Shown here: piece after piece, positions 52,061 to 61,137 of the stretch
How the letters are laid out: the number at the start of each line of letters is the position of its first letter
How positions within the stretch are numbered: the stretch's first letter is position 1
Assembly: GCF_900142135.1 (NCBI RefSeq)
Contig: NZ_FQZU01000025.1
Coordinates: 27,170-91,169 of the forward strand
DNA: 64,000 nt
Origin: Desulfatibacillum alkenivorans DSM 16219
Lineage (GTDB): Bacteria; Desulfobacterota; Desulfobacteria; Desulfobacterales; Desulfatibacillaceae
Direction of reading: 5' to 3'
The notes under the pieces: model-generated
Database searches by the model: none
What the model was told of the DNA's origin: nothing
The model's input: only the letters and a program-made list of their open reading frames with translations
Translations under genes and position numbers: made by a program

Positions 52061-52729
52061 TTACTGAACTTGAAATTGCCAATCCTTCAAACAGCGTTTG
52101 CATGGGGCGTATCCTTCATAAAATGCGGACCACATGGAGTCAAAGTCCCTGCGATTTTTGGGATTGGTTTTGGCGGCGGACTTGCATTGGGGGAGATGAA
52201 AGCGTCTGGATCGCGCATTGCCCGAATATGGCTGATTAGTGGGTTGAAGACCGGCCCAAAGTCCTTTTTGCTCATGCATGGCTTGGCGCTGGGCTTTTAG
52301 CAAGGCGGAAAAATGTCTGTCATTGGGGGAGCGATACAAACAATAGGCCATCCCCTGGCGTATAATTTCCCTGTTCACAAACACGCCGTCTTTAAGATAT
52401 ACATAGGCGAGGAGCCTGTTATATCGGTCTTTACGGTCCAGGTCTGTTTCCAGTTGCACTTTTTTGCCCAGCACCAGCGAACGGTTGCATGCCAGAGCCT
52501 GATCGCCCAAGGGTTCGGCGGGATAGTCGTCATGGGCGATTTCAGGAGCGTTGATTCCAATATACCGGACGTGGCGGCCGTCAGCCAGGATGATCGTATC
52601 CCCGTCCAGGACGCGTTCCACGGGGACGGATTCCCGGTCGTCAAGCGCCAAAAGGCCCCACAGGCATAAAACTGCGGCCGAAAGAGCCAAAACCCTTTTT
52701 ATAAGAATGGGGGTGGAGAAAGTCTTCAT
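52061..52729 (-). CDS. Thermonuclease-family (SNase) protein with Ada-like zinc-finger tail
   Basis: 222 residues from the ATG at 52729 (GAGG upstream). One N-terminal hydrophobic span (about 9-27) acts as signal or anchor. The SNase domain shows VLDGDTIILADG, VRYIGINAPE and DRYNRLLAYVY; Arg residues and the DGDT Asp are present, while the second metal-site Asp reads Asn (NAPE), a change also common in relatives. The tail FHLPQCKSA...GYAPCKRCL looks like the Ada metal-binding finger. It is probably an exported nuclease. It is divergent from a small membrane protein gene. Confidence 0.88.
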   Translation of the reverse strand: MKTFSTPILIKRVLALSAAVLCLWGLLALDDRESVPVERVLDGDTIILADGRHVRYIGINAPEIAHDDYPAEPLGDQALACNRSLVLGKKVQLETDLDRKDRYNRLLAYVYLKDGVFVNREIIRQGMAYCLYRSPNDRHFSALLKAQRQAMHEQKGLWAGLQPTNQPYSGNARSRRFHLPQCKSAAKTNPKNRRDFDSMWSAFYEGYAPCKRCLKDWQFQVQ

Positions 52730-52755
52730 TGCACCCTCAAGGACTAAAGCGGCGC

Positions 52756-52998
52756 ATGAACAACACATTGTTTTTAATAGTCAAAATAATATGCAGCGCC
52801 GCCATGATCTGGTTTTGCCGGATGTTCTTCCCCTACCCTGTCTGGATTCCGGCCGGGGCCGCTCTGGCCTGGGTGATTCTGTTTCGCGTCAAGTTGGACG
52901 CTGCTGGTGACGACAAAATTCGGGCCAGGGACAGGCGTCACGCCAAACCTGCTGAGCAAGAGTCGGACGACAAACCCCACTGGGGAAAATTCAAATAA
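52756..52998 (+). CDS. Small two-span membrane protein
   Basis: 80 residues from the ATG at 52756; an in-frame ATG at 52729 would add nine residues but lies over the divergent nuclease start. Two hydrophobic stretches (about 4-22 and 25-45) are followed by a charged tail rich in Arg, Asp and Lys. AAGGA lies about 13 bases upstream, a poor spacing. No family recognised. Confidence 0.5.
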   Translation: MNNTLFLIVKIICSAAMIWFCRMFFPYPVWIPAGAALAWVILFRVKLDAAGDDKIRARDRRHAKPAEQESDDKPHWGKFK

Positions 52999-53012
52999 AA
53001 CAGCTTGAAGAG

Positions 53013-53921
53013 CTAATCCCCGGCCTGAGCCTCAATGGTGCGCAATTTTCCCAGAATCCGGGAGCCTTCGTGCACCGGCGTGGGCGCGTAAATTTCTTCA
53101 TGATAAGGGAGGCCGGCCAGGTTGTAATGCATGGCCCTTGGGGGCGCGGCCGGAGGATCCTGGCCGGTGACGGCGGTCCACAAGGCGGAATCCGTCAAGT
53201 GGACGAAGCAGCGGCTCCTGTTTTGGCGATCCCAAACGTCATAGCCAAAGGGATCCAGCTTGACGTCCTGGCCCAGCAATCCGCCCAGGCCAAGGCCCAT
53301 TTTTGCATGAAAGGGCGCCTGCTCCTCATTGACCCCGCTCATGACTTCAAACTCATCGGGGCTTTTTGAAAAACGTTCGAACTCTTCCGCTTTCATGGGA
53401 TAAGCGCAAACCTGGACGCCGCCGTATTTAGGATTATCGGCCAATTGCTCCTCGGCGGTGCTTCCCAGGCCCAAAGGCATGGCGATGAATTGCCGCACCA
53501 CTCCCCTGCCCACGCAGTAGCCGCTGATTTCCTCCTGAGGGGGGGAAACCGCGTAGTCCTGGGGATACGGCGTCAAATCATTGGACCATGCATCCCCGGT
53601 GAGAGCATTGATTTTGCCGGCCGCCAATTTAACGGCGAAAGGATACCTTGTTTTGCCGAAGCCGAACTGCACCAAAAGGGCTTCGGACTGATACATGGGG
53701 AGCATGACGCCGCCCCATTCCAGCCATTGGGCGGGCACGGAGTTTTCGTAATCGTCCACATGGACCATGGGAAAAGCGCCTAATCGGGGAGGGTCGGGAT
53801 AAGCGGCGCCGTCGTCGGGAATTCGCAGGGTGCGGATAAAAGAAATTTCCAGTTTAGCGTCGGGATGAACCTGAGGAAACGAAAAGCATAGGGAATCGTT
53901 CATGAGCTCGATCATGGTCAT
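53013..53921 (-). CDS. Unknown soluble protein
   Basis: 302 residues, ATG at 53921 with GGGAG. No signal peptide or membrane span. It is rich in Pro, Gly and aromatic residues, with DDYENSVPAQWLEWGGVMLPMYQ in the first third and FGKTRYPFAVKLAAGKINALTG after it. I do not recognise a domain family. It starts eight bases after the XRE regulator gene stop and is the last gene in that leftward group. Confidence 0.75.
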   Translation of the reverse strand: MTMIELMNDSLCFSFPQVHPDAKLEISFIRTLRIPDDGAAYPDPPRLGAFPMVHVDDYENSVPAQWLEWGGVMLPMYQSEALLVQFGFGKTRYPFAVKLAAGKINALTGDAWSNDLTPYPQDYAVSPPQEEISGYCVGRGVVRQFIAMPLGLGSTAEEQLADNPKYGGVQVCAYPMKAEEFERFSKSPDEFEVMSGVNEEQAPFHAKMGLGLGGLLGQDVKLDPFGYDVWDRQNRSRCFVHLTDSALWTAVTGQDPPAAPPRAMHYNLAGLPYHEEIYAPTPVHEGSRILGKLRTIEAQAGD

Positions 53922-53929
53922 ACTCCCTT

Positions 53930-54295
53930 CTACCAGTTGCCGTCGCGCACCTCCCTGATAATTCTGAGGACGGCGTTATCCGGCATGTCCTTCAGGTCCC
54001 GGATCAACTGGGCGAACAATGCCGGTCGTTTACGGATAACCTCCTGAATGTCCGAGGAAACTTTCCCGGATAAAGCCAGCAGCACGTCTTTATCCTCCCC
54101 CAGGTCTTCGGCCAAAAGCACAATTTTAGCTTCGGACGGCGGGGGCTGTTCCCCCCGTTCCACCTTGCTCAGGTAGGAAGGCTCCACCTGAATGCGCATG
54201 GCGACTTTTCGCAGGGAATAATTCTTGTCCTCTTTGTGAAGGGCGAGGCGTTTTTCCCGGACAAACTCTCCAAAAACATTTTCCTTAGGAATCAT
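53930..54295 (-). CDS. XRE-family helix-turn-helix regulator
   Basis: 121 residues. The N-terminal helix-turn-helix is VREKRLALHKEDKNYSLRKVAMRI followed by EPSYLSKVERGEQPPP (about 12-52), the classic HTH_3 pattern. A C-terminal helical part may dimerise. It lies eight bases ahead of the unknown protein gene, which it probably regulates or works with, and 64 bases after the NtrC-type regulator. Confidence 0.85.
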   Translation of the reverse strand: MIPKENVFGEFVREKRLALHKEDKNYSLRKVAMRIQVEPSYLSKVERGEQPPPSEAKIVLLAEDLGEDKDVLLALSGKVSSDIQEVIRKRPALFAQLIRDLKDMPDNAVLRIIREVRDGNW

Positions 54296-54359
54296 GAAAA
54301 AAATCTTCCGGAATGATTAAAATCCAACACGTCTTGGGGCTTGGCCTCTTGGCCTGACG

Positions 54360-55766
54360 TCAACGGGACCCCTTGATTCCGTGTTTCTGCAGCAGGTGAT
54401 ACAGTCTTGACCGGGACAGGCCGGAAATCTTGCAGGCGGCCCTGATGTCCCGATTGGTCAGGAGCATGAGGTCTTCCAGATATTTGGCCTCCGCTTCGGA
54501 GACCACGGCTTCCCTGTAATCCTTGAGGGAAGGCAGTTCCTGAGGATTTTCCCCCTGGAAACTTTTGGTCTTGCCGGCCGTGCTTTGGCGCAAGGACTCC
54601 CGCGCCAGCTTCACCCTGATGTGGGTGGGCAGATGATTCGGGAATAACGTGGGCTCTTCGGCCGAGGCGATGAGGGTCCGCTCCAGAGCATTGATCAATT
54701 CACGCACGTTGCCGGGCCATTCATAGGCGGCCAGGGCTTCCAGGAACTCCGGGGAGTACCCTTTGGCGCCCTTGCCGTATTTTTCGCAAAGGTTGGCCAT
54801 ATAAAATATGGTTAGGTCCTTGATGTCCTGAACCCGGCTGCGCAGAGGCGGCAGATCGATGGTCAGGGTCTTCAAGCGATACAGGAGATCCTGGCGGAAA
54901 AGTTTGGCTTCGGCGAGTTCCTCCAGGTTCCGGTTGGTTGCAGCCACCAGGCGGAAGTTGCTGGTCACTTCCTTTTGGCTGCCCACGGGGCGAAACCTGC
55001 GCTCCTGCAACACCCTTAAAAAGGGCTTTTGCAAAGACAAGGGCAGTTCGCCCACTTCGTCCAGGAACAAAGTGCCGCCGTCAGCCAACTTCACCAGGCC
55101 TAAATGGGCCTTGTCCGCGCCGGTGAACGCCCCCTTTTCGTGGCCGAACAAAACGCTTTCCACCAGCGTGTCGGGCAAAGCCGCACAGTCCACCACCACG
55201 AAGTCCTTGCCGGCCCGGTCGCTGTTGGCGTGGATGGCCGTGGCGAACAACTCCTTGCCTGTGCCGGTCTCGCCGGTCAGGAGGGTGGTTGCATCACTGC
55301 TGGCCGCCTGGGCCAGAAGGTTCAGGGCGTTTTGCATCTGGGGGCTGTTTCCTACAATGCCCTCGGTCTTGATGAGAACCTTGGAGGAACTGCGTTTTTT
55401 CTCTTCCCTGTATTGAAGAGCCCGGGACAGGGGCAGCACGATTTCCTTTAAGGAAGGCGGCTTGGCAATATAGTCCCAGGCGCCGGACTTGATGGCCAGT
55501 TCGGCGCCGTCCGGGTCGCCCTGACCGGTGAAAATGATGACTTCCGGGCAATTGTCCAGGCCCCGGATCCTGGGCAGGGCGTCCAGGCCGTTGCCGTCAG
55601 GCAGGCCTACATCCAAAAACACCACGTCATAGCTCCCCGAAGCCGCTTTTTCATATCCGTCTTTCAGGGTGTAGGCGCAAGTGTGATCGTGCCCCATTTG
55701 CTTGACTCGCCGGGACAGAATGTCGCACAAGGCTTCATCGTCGTCGATAATCAGGATATTAGCCAA
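54360..55766 (-). CDS. NtrC-type sigma-54-dependent response regulator
   Basis: 468 residues. The start is TTG at 55766 with AGGGGGGG upstream. Receiver domain: acidic pair in LIIDDDE (about 5-11), phospho-Asp in VVFLDVGLPD (about 50-59). AAA+ domain: Walker A GETGTGKE, sigma-54 contact GAFTGA (in HEKGAFTGADKAH), Walker B LFLDEVGELP. C-terminal Fis-type HTH: IRAACKISGLSRSRLYHLLQ. All parts are intact, so it should activate a sigma-54 promoter. No cognate kinase is adjacent. It starts 12 bases after the SprT-like gene. Confidence 0.93.
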   Translation of the reverse strand: MANILIIDDDEALCDILSRRVKQMGHDHTCAYTLKDGYEKAASGSYDVVFLDVGLPDGNGLDALPRIRGLDNCPEVIIFTGQGDPDGAELAIKSGAWDYIAKPPSLKEIVLPLSRALQYREEKKRSSSKVLIKTEGIVGNSPQMQNALNLLAQAASSDATTLLTGETGTGKELFATAIHANSDRAGKDFVVVDCAALPDTLVESVLFGHEKGAFTGADKAHLGLVKLADGGTLFLDEVGELPLSLQKPFLRVLQERRFRPVGSQKEVTSNFRLVAATNRNLEELAEAKLFRQDLLYRLKTLTIDLPPLRSRVQDIKDLTIFYMANLCEKYGKGAKGYSPEFLEALAAYEWPGNVRELINALERTLIASAEEPTLFPNHLPTHIRVKLARESLRQSTAGKTKSFQGENPQELPSLKDYREAVVSEAEAKYLEDLMLLTNRDIRAACKISGLSRSRLYHLLQKHGIKGSR

Positions 55767-55778
55767 TGTTTCCCCCCC

Positions 55779-56516
55779 TTAGCCCAAATGCTTGCTGATG
55801 AACTTCTTTTCGAACTCCGCAGCCTGCCGATACTCCCTGAACCTCCGTTCCATGGCTCTGAATTCCGGTGTATGGACGCGTCTTCTTCCTCCGTTTTTTG
55901 CCAGTTTCGGAGGAAATAGTGCATGCAGCAACTCATGGTACACTACGAATTCCACAAAATAGTCCGGTATTTCAGGACTGTCAAGAGAAGGATGAATTCT
56001 TATCAAACTTCTTTGGGCGGAAAAACTGCCGAATCGGATGGATCGGCGTTTGCCTTGGATTTTCCCGGGCTTGGACCAGGCAATCCTGATGCCTTTCAAT
56101 GGGATATCGTAGTCGGCTGTCACCTTTTTTAGCGCCTTTTCAAGGTCTTTAAATTTACCCTTGTAAACAATTGACTGCATTTCCGCGCGAGGCCGGGAAA
56201 AAAACTTTACAAGATCTTGTTTTTTTGATAAAAATCTATCAATAATTTTATTATCGAATTCTTTGCCGTCGACGAAAAAAGCCAGGGCCTGCATGGTCTT
56301 AAAATCGGCCGCCCGGAAGGCGTGTTGTAGTCGGAGCGATTTAATCCCCTTGGCATTCGTCCTGACGGAGATCACCGTGGACCGGTTAAACGTGTAGATG
56401 ATTCGAACGGGAGAATCTATCAAAGCCGTCAAAGCTCTGCGGAATTCCTGCTCCCCTTTGAGGTCAGCGAAAAACGCATGCTTTCGGCTTACGGAGTATT
56501 CAAAATGCTTGTGCAA
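55779..56516 (-). CDS. SprT-like / M48-type zinc metallopeptidase
   Basis: 245 residues from a TTG at 56516 (an in-frame stop lies a few codons upstream). The zinc site is FVVYHELLHALFPP (HExxH with Glu, about 190-203), with a third ligand possible in RVHTPEFRAMERRF (about 214-227). The N-terminal part is Arg/Lys-rich and may bind DNA. This arrangement is typical of SprT/YgjP-type proteins. The response regulator gene follows after 12 bases. Confidence 0.8.
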   Translation of the reverse strand: MHKHFEYSVSRKHAFFADLKGEQEFRRALTALIDSPVRIIYTFNRSTVISVRTNAKGIKSLRLQHAFRAADFKTMQALAFFVDGKEFDNKIIDRFLSKKQDLVKFFSRPRAEMQSIVYKGKFKDLEKALKKVTADYDIPLKGIRIAWSKPGKIQGKRRSIRFGSFSAQRSLIRIHPSLDSPEIPDYFVEFVVYHELLHALFPPKLAKNGGRRRVHTPEFRAMERRFREYRQAAEFEKKFISKHLG

Positions 56517-56787
56517 TGAGGGCCTGATCTTTCAAGCAGCGAGCTCTTATTACGTTACAATATGCGACACTATGAGGCGCTATAAACAGCAAGTTCTGTC
56601 AATTTGCGTTATTTAGAACAGTCTTGATATCTTATAAGCAAAATATCAGGCTTATAACCATCATGCAAGACCTAAATACGCCTTAATATTTTGGCGAACG
56701 GGCCGATAAGAATAGTGGCGCGGATTGAAGGCGCCCAGGCGGTGAAATCCAGCGCCCGCGAAACAATAAATCCGAAAAGAGAGTTCT

Positions 56788-57087
56788 ATGGAAGAATTGG
56801 TAGTTGTTACAAACGGCGATTGGAGATTCCTTTTGGAAGGAAAAGGAGCGGACATGGTGGTTTGGCCCTATTATAAGGACGAACCCGTCTACGTGGAAGC
56901 CAAACGCAATGGAGCCTTGCAAAAAAACATCCATTACCGGAAGATTTTTCCCTATCCCAACAATTATTGGGAAAAGTCCACAAAAATTCTGGCCTGGTGC
57001 AAACGCTTTGCAAAGACCAGAAAATTCCGGGACGGCGAAATCAAGGAATTTGCTGAAGAGATGGCAATTAATCCATTAAAAGTATGA
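56788..57087 (+). CDS. Unknown 99-residue protein
   Basis: ATG at 56788, with GAGAG upstream. The protein is charged and aromatic, with GADMVVWPYYKDEPVYVEAK and YWEKSTKILAWCKRFAK, no signal and no membrane span. No family recognised. Its frame has coding-like composition and no overlap with another gene. Isolated between the SprT-like gene (divergent) and the 2TM gene. Confidence 0.6.
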   Translation: MEELVVVTNGDWRFLLEGKGADMVVWPYYKDEPVYVEAKRNGALQKNIHYRKIFPYPNNYWEKSTKILAWCKRFAKTRKFRDGEIKEFAEEMAINPLKV

Positions 57088-57318
57088 GATTAATTTGAGT
57101 TCAGGGGTTGGCTCTTTGTCTGAATCCCGGCTGAAAATTGCGTTTTCATCCGTTAAAACGGTTGGGGACTCCTTTGTTCCAAATCTTCCAATTTCCGGCT
57201 GACCCGCGGCTGCAACGGGGCCGCAAACACGCAAAATCCTGCGTGCCAGGACTATCCCCCTCCCCAAAACATGTTTTAATTAACCACCGTTCTGCCTAAC
57301 TGGTAATAACGAAAAAAA

Positions 57319-57540
57319 TCACTGCTTTTCTTTCTTGCCTGCAGCCTTTTTACCATGAACGCCCAGTATGAGAGTCCAGACCAGTAAGGGCCAGTGAAAC
57401 CAAATGAATCCAGGGGTGGTAAAAAGATCCACCCCCGCCAAAACTCCGTTCCCCACGCAAAAAGAAGTCAGGTGCTTATAAAAGCCCATTTTTGCCTGCA
57501 CGTTCTTTTCCGCCAGGGCGAATTTTCCCTCGTAATCCAT
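57319..57540 (-). CDS. 2TM-domain small membrane protein
   Basis: 73 residues from the ATG at 57540; the frame continues upstream to 57708, but that part overlaps the leader of the next gene and looks noncoding. KMGFYKHLTSFCVGNGVLAG and FIWFHWPLLVWTLILGVHG are the two hydrophobic spans of the '2TM' domain, with a Lys-rich tail. Function unknown. Confidence 0.65.
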   Translation of the reverse strand: MDYEGKFALAEKNVQAKMGFYKHLTSFCVGNGVLAGVDLFTTPGFIWFHWPLLVWTLILGVHGKKAAGKKEKQ

Positions 57541-57725
57541 GATAGCTTGGGACGCCTTTCTTGTCCTAAGAATAAACTTTTTGCGCCTACCTGCCGATAG
57601 GATAAGCAGAGCAAACCAGAACCGCACCCAGTCAGTATAGGTTACTTGGCAGGGATATTGCAACCGCAGATATACAGTTTTAACTGTAACGAAAGGCTCT
57701 TTCGCCATAATGAAGGGGAAGCAAC

Positions 57726-58166
57726 ATGGATTTTTTTAAGAAGCTGTTTAAGGAGAATCCCCAACCGACACAAGATATCACCCATCTGGGACGCGTGGTG
57801 GCCAACAAGATTGACAATCTTGTTATGGACGTATTCAACGCCCACCAGGGGCGCCTGTGCTTTGAACCCAATGGGTTTATTGTGCCGGCCGTTTGGGGAG
57901 GCCGGGAAAAAGGGGAGCTTTCTCCGGTCCAGGAGGAGATTTACCAGAAAGTAGAGCCCGCCATTGATGAGATCATTGAAAGGCTGAAGCTGAAGAAGAT
58001 GGATGAAAGCCAGGAATACGCCATAGGGCTGATGCTGCGCTGGATATTGATTTCCAAGATCACCCACATGGTGGAATTGCGGAAAAAGAGGAGAATCGAC
58101 AACCTCAGCACTGCAAACGAGTCCGCCTACCATCTGGACTCCATGGATCCCATGGGCACCTGTTAA
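57726..58166 (+). CDS. Unknown soluble protein
   Basis: 146 residues, ATG at 57726 with AGGGGAAG. It begins MDFFKKLFKENPQ and has a helical middle (EEIYQKVEPAIDEIIERLKLKK). No Cys pairs and no membrane span. No family recognised. It is divergent from the 2TM gene and convergent with the amidase gene. Confidence 0.65.
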   Translation: MDFFKKLFKENPQPTQDITHLGRVVANKIDNLVMDVFNAHQGRLCFEPNGFIVPAVWGGREKGELSPVQEEIYQKVEPAIDEIIERLKLKKMDESQEYAIGLMLRWILISKITHMVELRKKRRIDNLSTANESAYHLDSMDPMGTC

Positions 58167-58172
58167 GTTTTT

Positions 58173-58222
58173 CCGGGCCCGGCCTATATGCGGCTTTTCA
58201 GCGGCATTTTGGCCGGACCCGG
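58173..58222. terminator. GC-rich hairpin between convergent genes
   Basis: CCGGGCCCGGCC (58173-58184) pairs with GGCCGGACCCGG (58211-58222) with one mismatch. The T tract is weak on both sides, so this is only a possible shared terminator. Confidence 0.35.
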
Positions 58223-58251
58223 CAAGTCATTTTATTGAATCCCTCAAAAAA

Positions 58252-59694
58252 TCATGCACAAACAGGCGGCAGGCGATCCGCCCAGGGACAGGCCTTTTCC
58301 AATTGAGCGGCCAGCCTGAACAGGGTGGCTTCGTCTCCGAACCGGCCCACAAAATGGGAGCCGATGGGTAAATTATGCCCGTTCCAATACAGAGGCATCG
58401 ATATGGCCGGCTGGCCTGTGGCGTTGAACTTGGCCGTATAGGGCGTGAACCTGCCCATGCGTTTCCAGGCGGCCAAGGGGTTTTCTCCCGAAGCGTCAAA
58501 CTCTCCCAATTTAACGGGCGGCTCGCCCAGAGTGGGGGTCAAGAGCACGTCGCAACCCATAAAAAACCAGGCAATTTCGCGGGAGAAGCGTTGGATGAGC
58601 GTCACGGCCCGCATATAGTCCGAGGCGGTCTGCTTCTTCCCCATTTCATACATAGCCATGGTGAGGGGCTCGAAAAACTCCGTGGAAGGCTCGATCTTGG
58701 CCATGCCGGCAATGGCGCCTACGGTGTTGGCTGCATTGGAGGTCCACAGGGTGTCGAAAGCCCTGAGCAAATCCAAGGGCTTGATTTTGGATTCCACCGA
58801 GGCTTCCTTTACTTCGTGCCCCAATTCCCGGCACAATGTGACTGTGTGCTCCACTGCCTTGATGCAGTCCGGGTGCGGATCTTCCTCCAAGTGCGTGGAA
58901 AGATCCACGGCAATGCGGAGTTTGCCGGGATCCGCCCCTACTTCCTCCAAAAAGGGCCGGGCGTTGGGCGGCGCCCAGTAAGGATCACCGACATCCGGGC
59001 CGGAGGTGGCGTCCAGAATGGCTGCGCTGTCCCTGACGGACATGGTCAGAGCATGTTCGGCGATGAGGCCGGAAAGCATGTCGCCGAAGTCGGGCCCCGC
59101 CGGATTTCTGGCGCGGGTGGGCTTAAGCCCGAACACGCCGCAACACGAAGCCGGAATGCGAATGGACCCGCCCCCGTCGTTGCCATGGGCCGCGGCGATC
59201 ATGCGGGAAGCCACGGCCGCGGCGGCGCCGCCCGAGGATCCGCCGGGAGTGCGTTCCAAATCCCAGGGATTATGGGTCGCGCCGAAGGCCAGGGGTTCGG
59301 TGGTGGGCAGCGCGCCGAACTCCGGGGTATTGGTCTTGCCCATTATAATAAAACCGGCCTTACGCAAACGCACCGTCAATTCGCTGTCATGGTCGGGTTT
59401 AAAAACCCCTTTCAACAGCCTGGTTCCCAAGGCCATGGGCGCGTCCTTTGCCATGGCGCCGATGTCTTTCAACAAAAACGGTACGCCGGTGAAGGGGCCT
59501 TGGGGCAGTTCCCCCTTGGCCTCCTCCCTGGCCTGTTCGTACATGGGCGTAATTACCGCATTAAGCTGGGGATTCAGTTTTTCAATGCGGTCAATGGCGG
59601 CGTCCACCAATTCCAGGGGGGTGACCTCCTTTTTCCTGATCAATTCGGCCTGGGCCATTGCGTCCATAAACGCGATTTCCTTAAGATGGGGCAT
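58252..59694 (-). CDS. Amidase-signature hydrolase
   Basis: 480 residues, ATG at 59694 with GGAG. Amidase signature: catalytic Lys in GVPFLLKDIGA (about 72), GGSSGGAAAA with the cis-Ser (about 151-160), and the nucleophile Ser in NDGGGSIRIPASCCG (about 174-188). The ending FNATGQPAISMPL resembles 6-aminohexanoate-dimer and other amide hydrolases. It hydrolyses an unknown amide, probably cytoplasmic. It is downstream of the TetR - FAD oxidoreductase pair on the same strand (83-base gap), likely one unit. Confidence 0.88.
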   Translation of the reverse strand: MPHLKEIAFMDAMAQAELIRKKEVTPLELVDAAIDRIEKLNPQLNAVITPMYEQAREEAKGELPQGPFTGVPFLLKDIGAMAKDAPMALGTRLLKGVFKPDHDSELTVRLRKAGFIIMGKTNTPEFGALPTTEPLAFGATHNPWDLERTPGGSSGGAAAAVASRMIAAAHGNDGGGSIRIPASCCGVFGLKPTRARNPAGPDFGDMLSGLIAEHALTMSVRDSAAILDATSGPDVGDPYWAPPNARPFLEEVGADPGKLRIAVDLSTHLEEDPHPDCIKAVEHTVTLCRELGHEVKEASVESKIKPLDLLRAFDTLWTSNAANTVGAIAGMAKIEPSTEFFEPLTMAMYEMGKKQTASDYMRAVTLIQRFSREIAWFFMGCDVLLTPTLGEPPVKLGEFDASGENPLAAWKRMGRFTPYTAKFNATGQPAISMPLYWNGHNLPIGSHFVGRFGDEATLFRLAAQLEKACPWADRLPPVCA

Positions 59695-59777
59695 GTCGAT
59701 CTCCTATCGGGTGAGGGGGGTTAACAGGCCGCGCATTGTCCGGGCTTCGCCGGTTTGATCCGCAAAAAACAAAGCTG

Positions 59778-61112
59778 TTAAAGCCGTTTTTGATCCGTAA
59801 AGCGATCCTGAAACTTCATGCCGGCCAAAATCGCCTTGGCTGCCGCCAAACGGATGGGTTCGGGCGGCCAGGGTATGGTCCTTCGATTGACGAAAAACAC
59901 GTCGGTCAGGCCGGTCTTTTTCTCCAGGACTAAATCTGCGGCTGTGGCGCCGTTCAAATGGGTCAGGCTGACCCCATGGCCCATGCAGCCAAGGCTGTAG
60001 ACAATGCGCTGATCCCCAACATACCCGATGGCAGGCGCCATGTCCATGGTTATGGATACCGGGCCTCCCCATCGGTGAGTAAATTTTACTTTCTCCAACG
60101 AGGGAAATGTTTCCTTGACGTCCGCTTCCAGGCCGGCGAATATTGCGGGATTCAAATCCTTGTCCATGTCCGCGCCGTAAGCCAGGCCGATGTCCCGGCC
60201 TCCCATAAGAAGCCGGTTGTCCGCCGTAAGCCTATAATAATGCACCATGTTTCTGGCGTCTTCGATTCCCTGGCGATTCCTCCAGCCAATGGGAGCCATT
60301 TGCTCTTGAGACAAAGGTTCGGTAAGGACGATGTAGGTCCACACAGGGGCCTGCTTCCATTTGATCTGGGGAACCAGGTGGGACCACGCATTGGTGGCCA
60401 AAACCACTTTGTCCGCCGAGACGGAGCCGTTTTGAGTCTTGAGAACCGCTCCTTCGGCAGTGCGTTCAAGCCCCAGGACCGGGGCGTTTTCATACACCTC
60501 CACGCCCAGGCTTTCCACCACCGCCTTTTCCCCCCAGGCCAGTTTGGCGGGATTCAGTATCCCGCACCGCGGCTCGGACCAGGCGCCAAGATACATGGGG
60601 CTGTTCACCTGTTCCCGGACTGCGTCCCGGTCAATCCATTCAATGCCTTCCAGCCCAAGGGAAAGGGCCAGTTCCACTTCATGCACGATCCGTTTTTTGT
60701 ACGCCTGGGACGTCGCTGCGCGTAAAAATCCCGGATGTTCATAGTCGCAGTCGATGGAGTGCTCTGCAACCAGGTCCTTCAAGAGATCCACAGCCTGCTC
60801 CATGTATAGGTGCGCATCCCTGGCCTTGGATCTCCCAAAACGCAACGCGGTGAGACCCATGGTCAGGCCGAACAGGGTCATGTTAAATCCCCCGTTCCTT
60901 CCGCTGGCGCCAAAGCCGATCACCTGCGATTCCAAAATGGCTATGCGCAGGTTGGGTTCGGATTTTTTCAAGTGCAGCGCCGTGGACAAGCCCGTAAACC
61001 CGCCGCCCACAATAGCAACATCCACCTTGATATCGCCGTTCAAAGGCCTGCCGGGGGCGTACTCCCGGGACGATAGCCAATAACTTTTGGTGCGAAAATC
61101 TTCCTTTTTCAT
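59778..61112 (-). CDS. FAD-dependent amine/amino-acid oxidoreductase (DadA/PuuB type)
   Basis: 444 residues from the ATG at 61112 (GGAGG seven bases upstream; a GTG two codons earlier is possible). The FAD motif is VDVAIVGGGFTGLSTALHL (about 28-46), then GFGASGRNGGFN, a family signature of PuuB/OrdL-like enzymes. The C-terminal region HRWGGPVSITMDMAPAIG closes the FAD site. It probably oxidises a primary amine or gamma-glutamyl-amine. With the amidase downstream and the TetR gene 25 bases upstream, a small catabolic operon is likely. Confidence 0.88.
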   Translation of the reverse strand: MKKEDFRTKSYWLSSREYAPGRPLNGDIKVDVAIVGGGFTGLSTALHLKKSEPNLRIAILESQVIGFGASGRNGGFNMTLFGLTMGLTALRFGRSKARDAHLYMEQAVDLLKDLVAEHSIDCDYEHPGFLRAATSQAYKKRIVHEVELALSLGLEGIEWIDRDAVREQVNSPMYLGAWSEPRCGILNPAKLAWGEKAVVESLGVEVYENAPVLGLERTAEGAVLKTQNGSVSADKVVLATNAWSHLVPQIKWKQAPVWTYIVLTEPLSQEQMAPIGWRNRQGIEDARNMVHYYRLTADNRLLMGGRDIGLAYGADMDKDLNPAIFAGLEADVKETFPSLEKVKFTHRWGGPVSITMDMAPAIGYVGDQRIVYSLGCMGHGVSLTHLNGATAADLVLEKKTGLTDVFFVNRRTIPWPPEPIRLAAAKAILAGMKFQDRFTDQKRL

Positions 61113-61137
61113 AACCACCCCTCCATAATTTCTTGGA

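Noticed and set aside
51860..52300. 146-codon open frame on the plus strand
   Set aside because: It runs through repeat sequence and the antisense of the nuclease gene; no ribosome site or recognisable content.
57541..57708. N-terminal extension of the 2TM gene
   Set aside because: The extension carries no family sequence and crosses the leader of the gene at 57726; the ATG at 57540 gives a normal-length 2TM protein.
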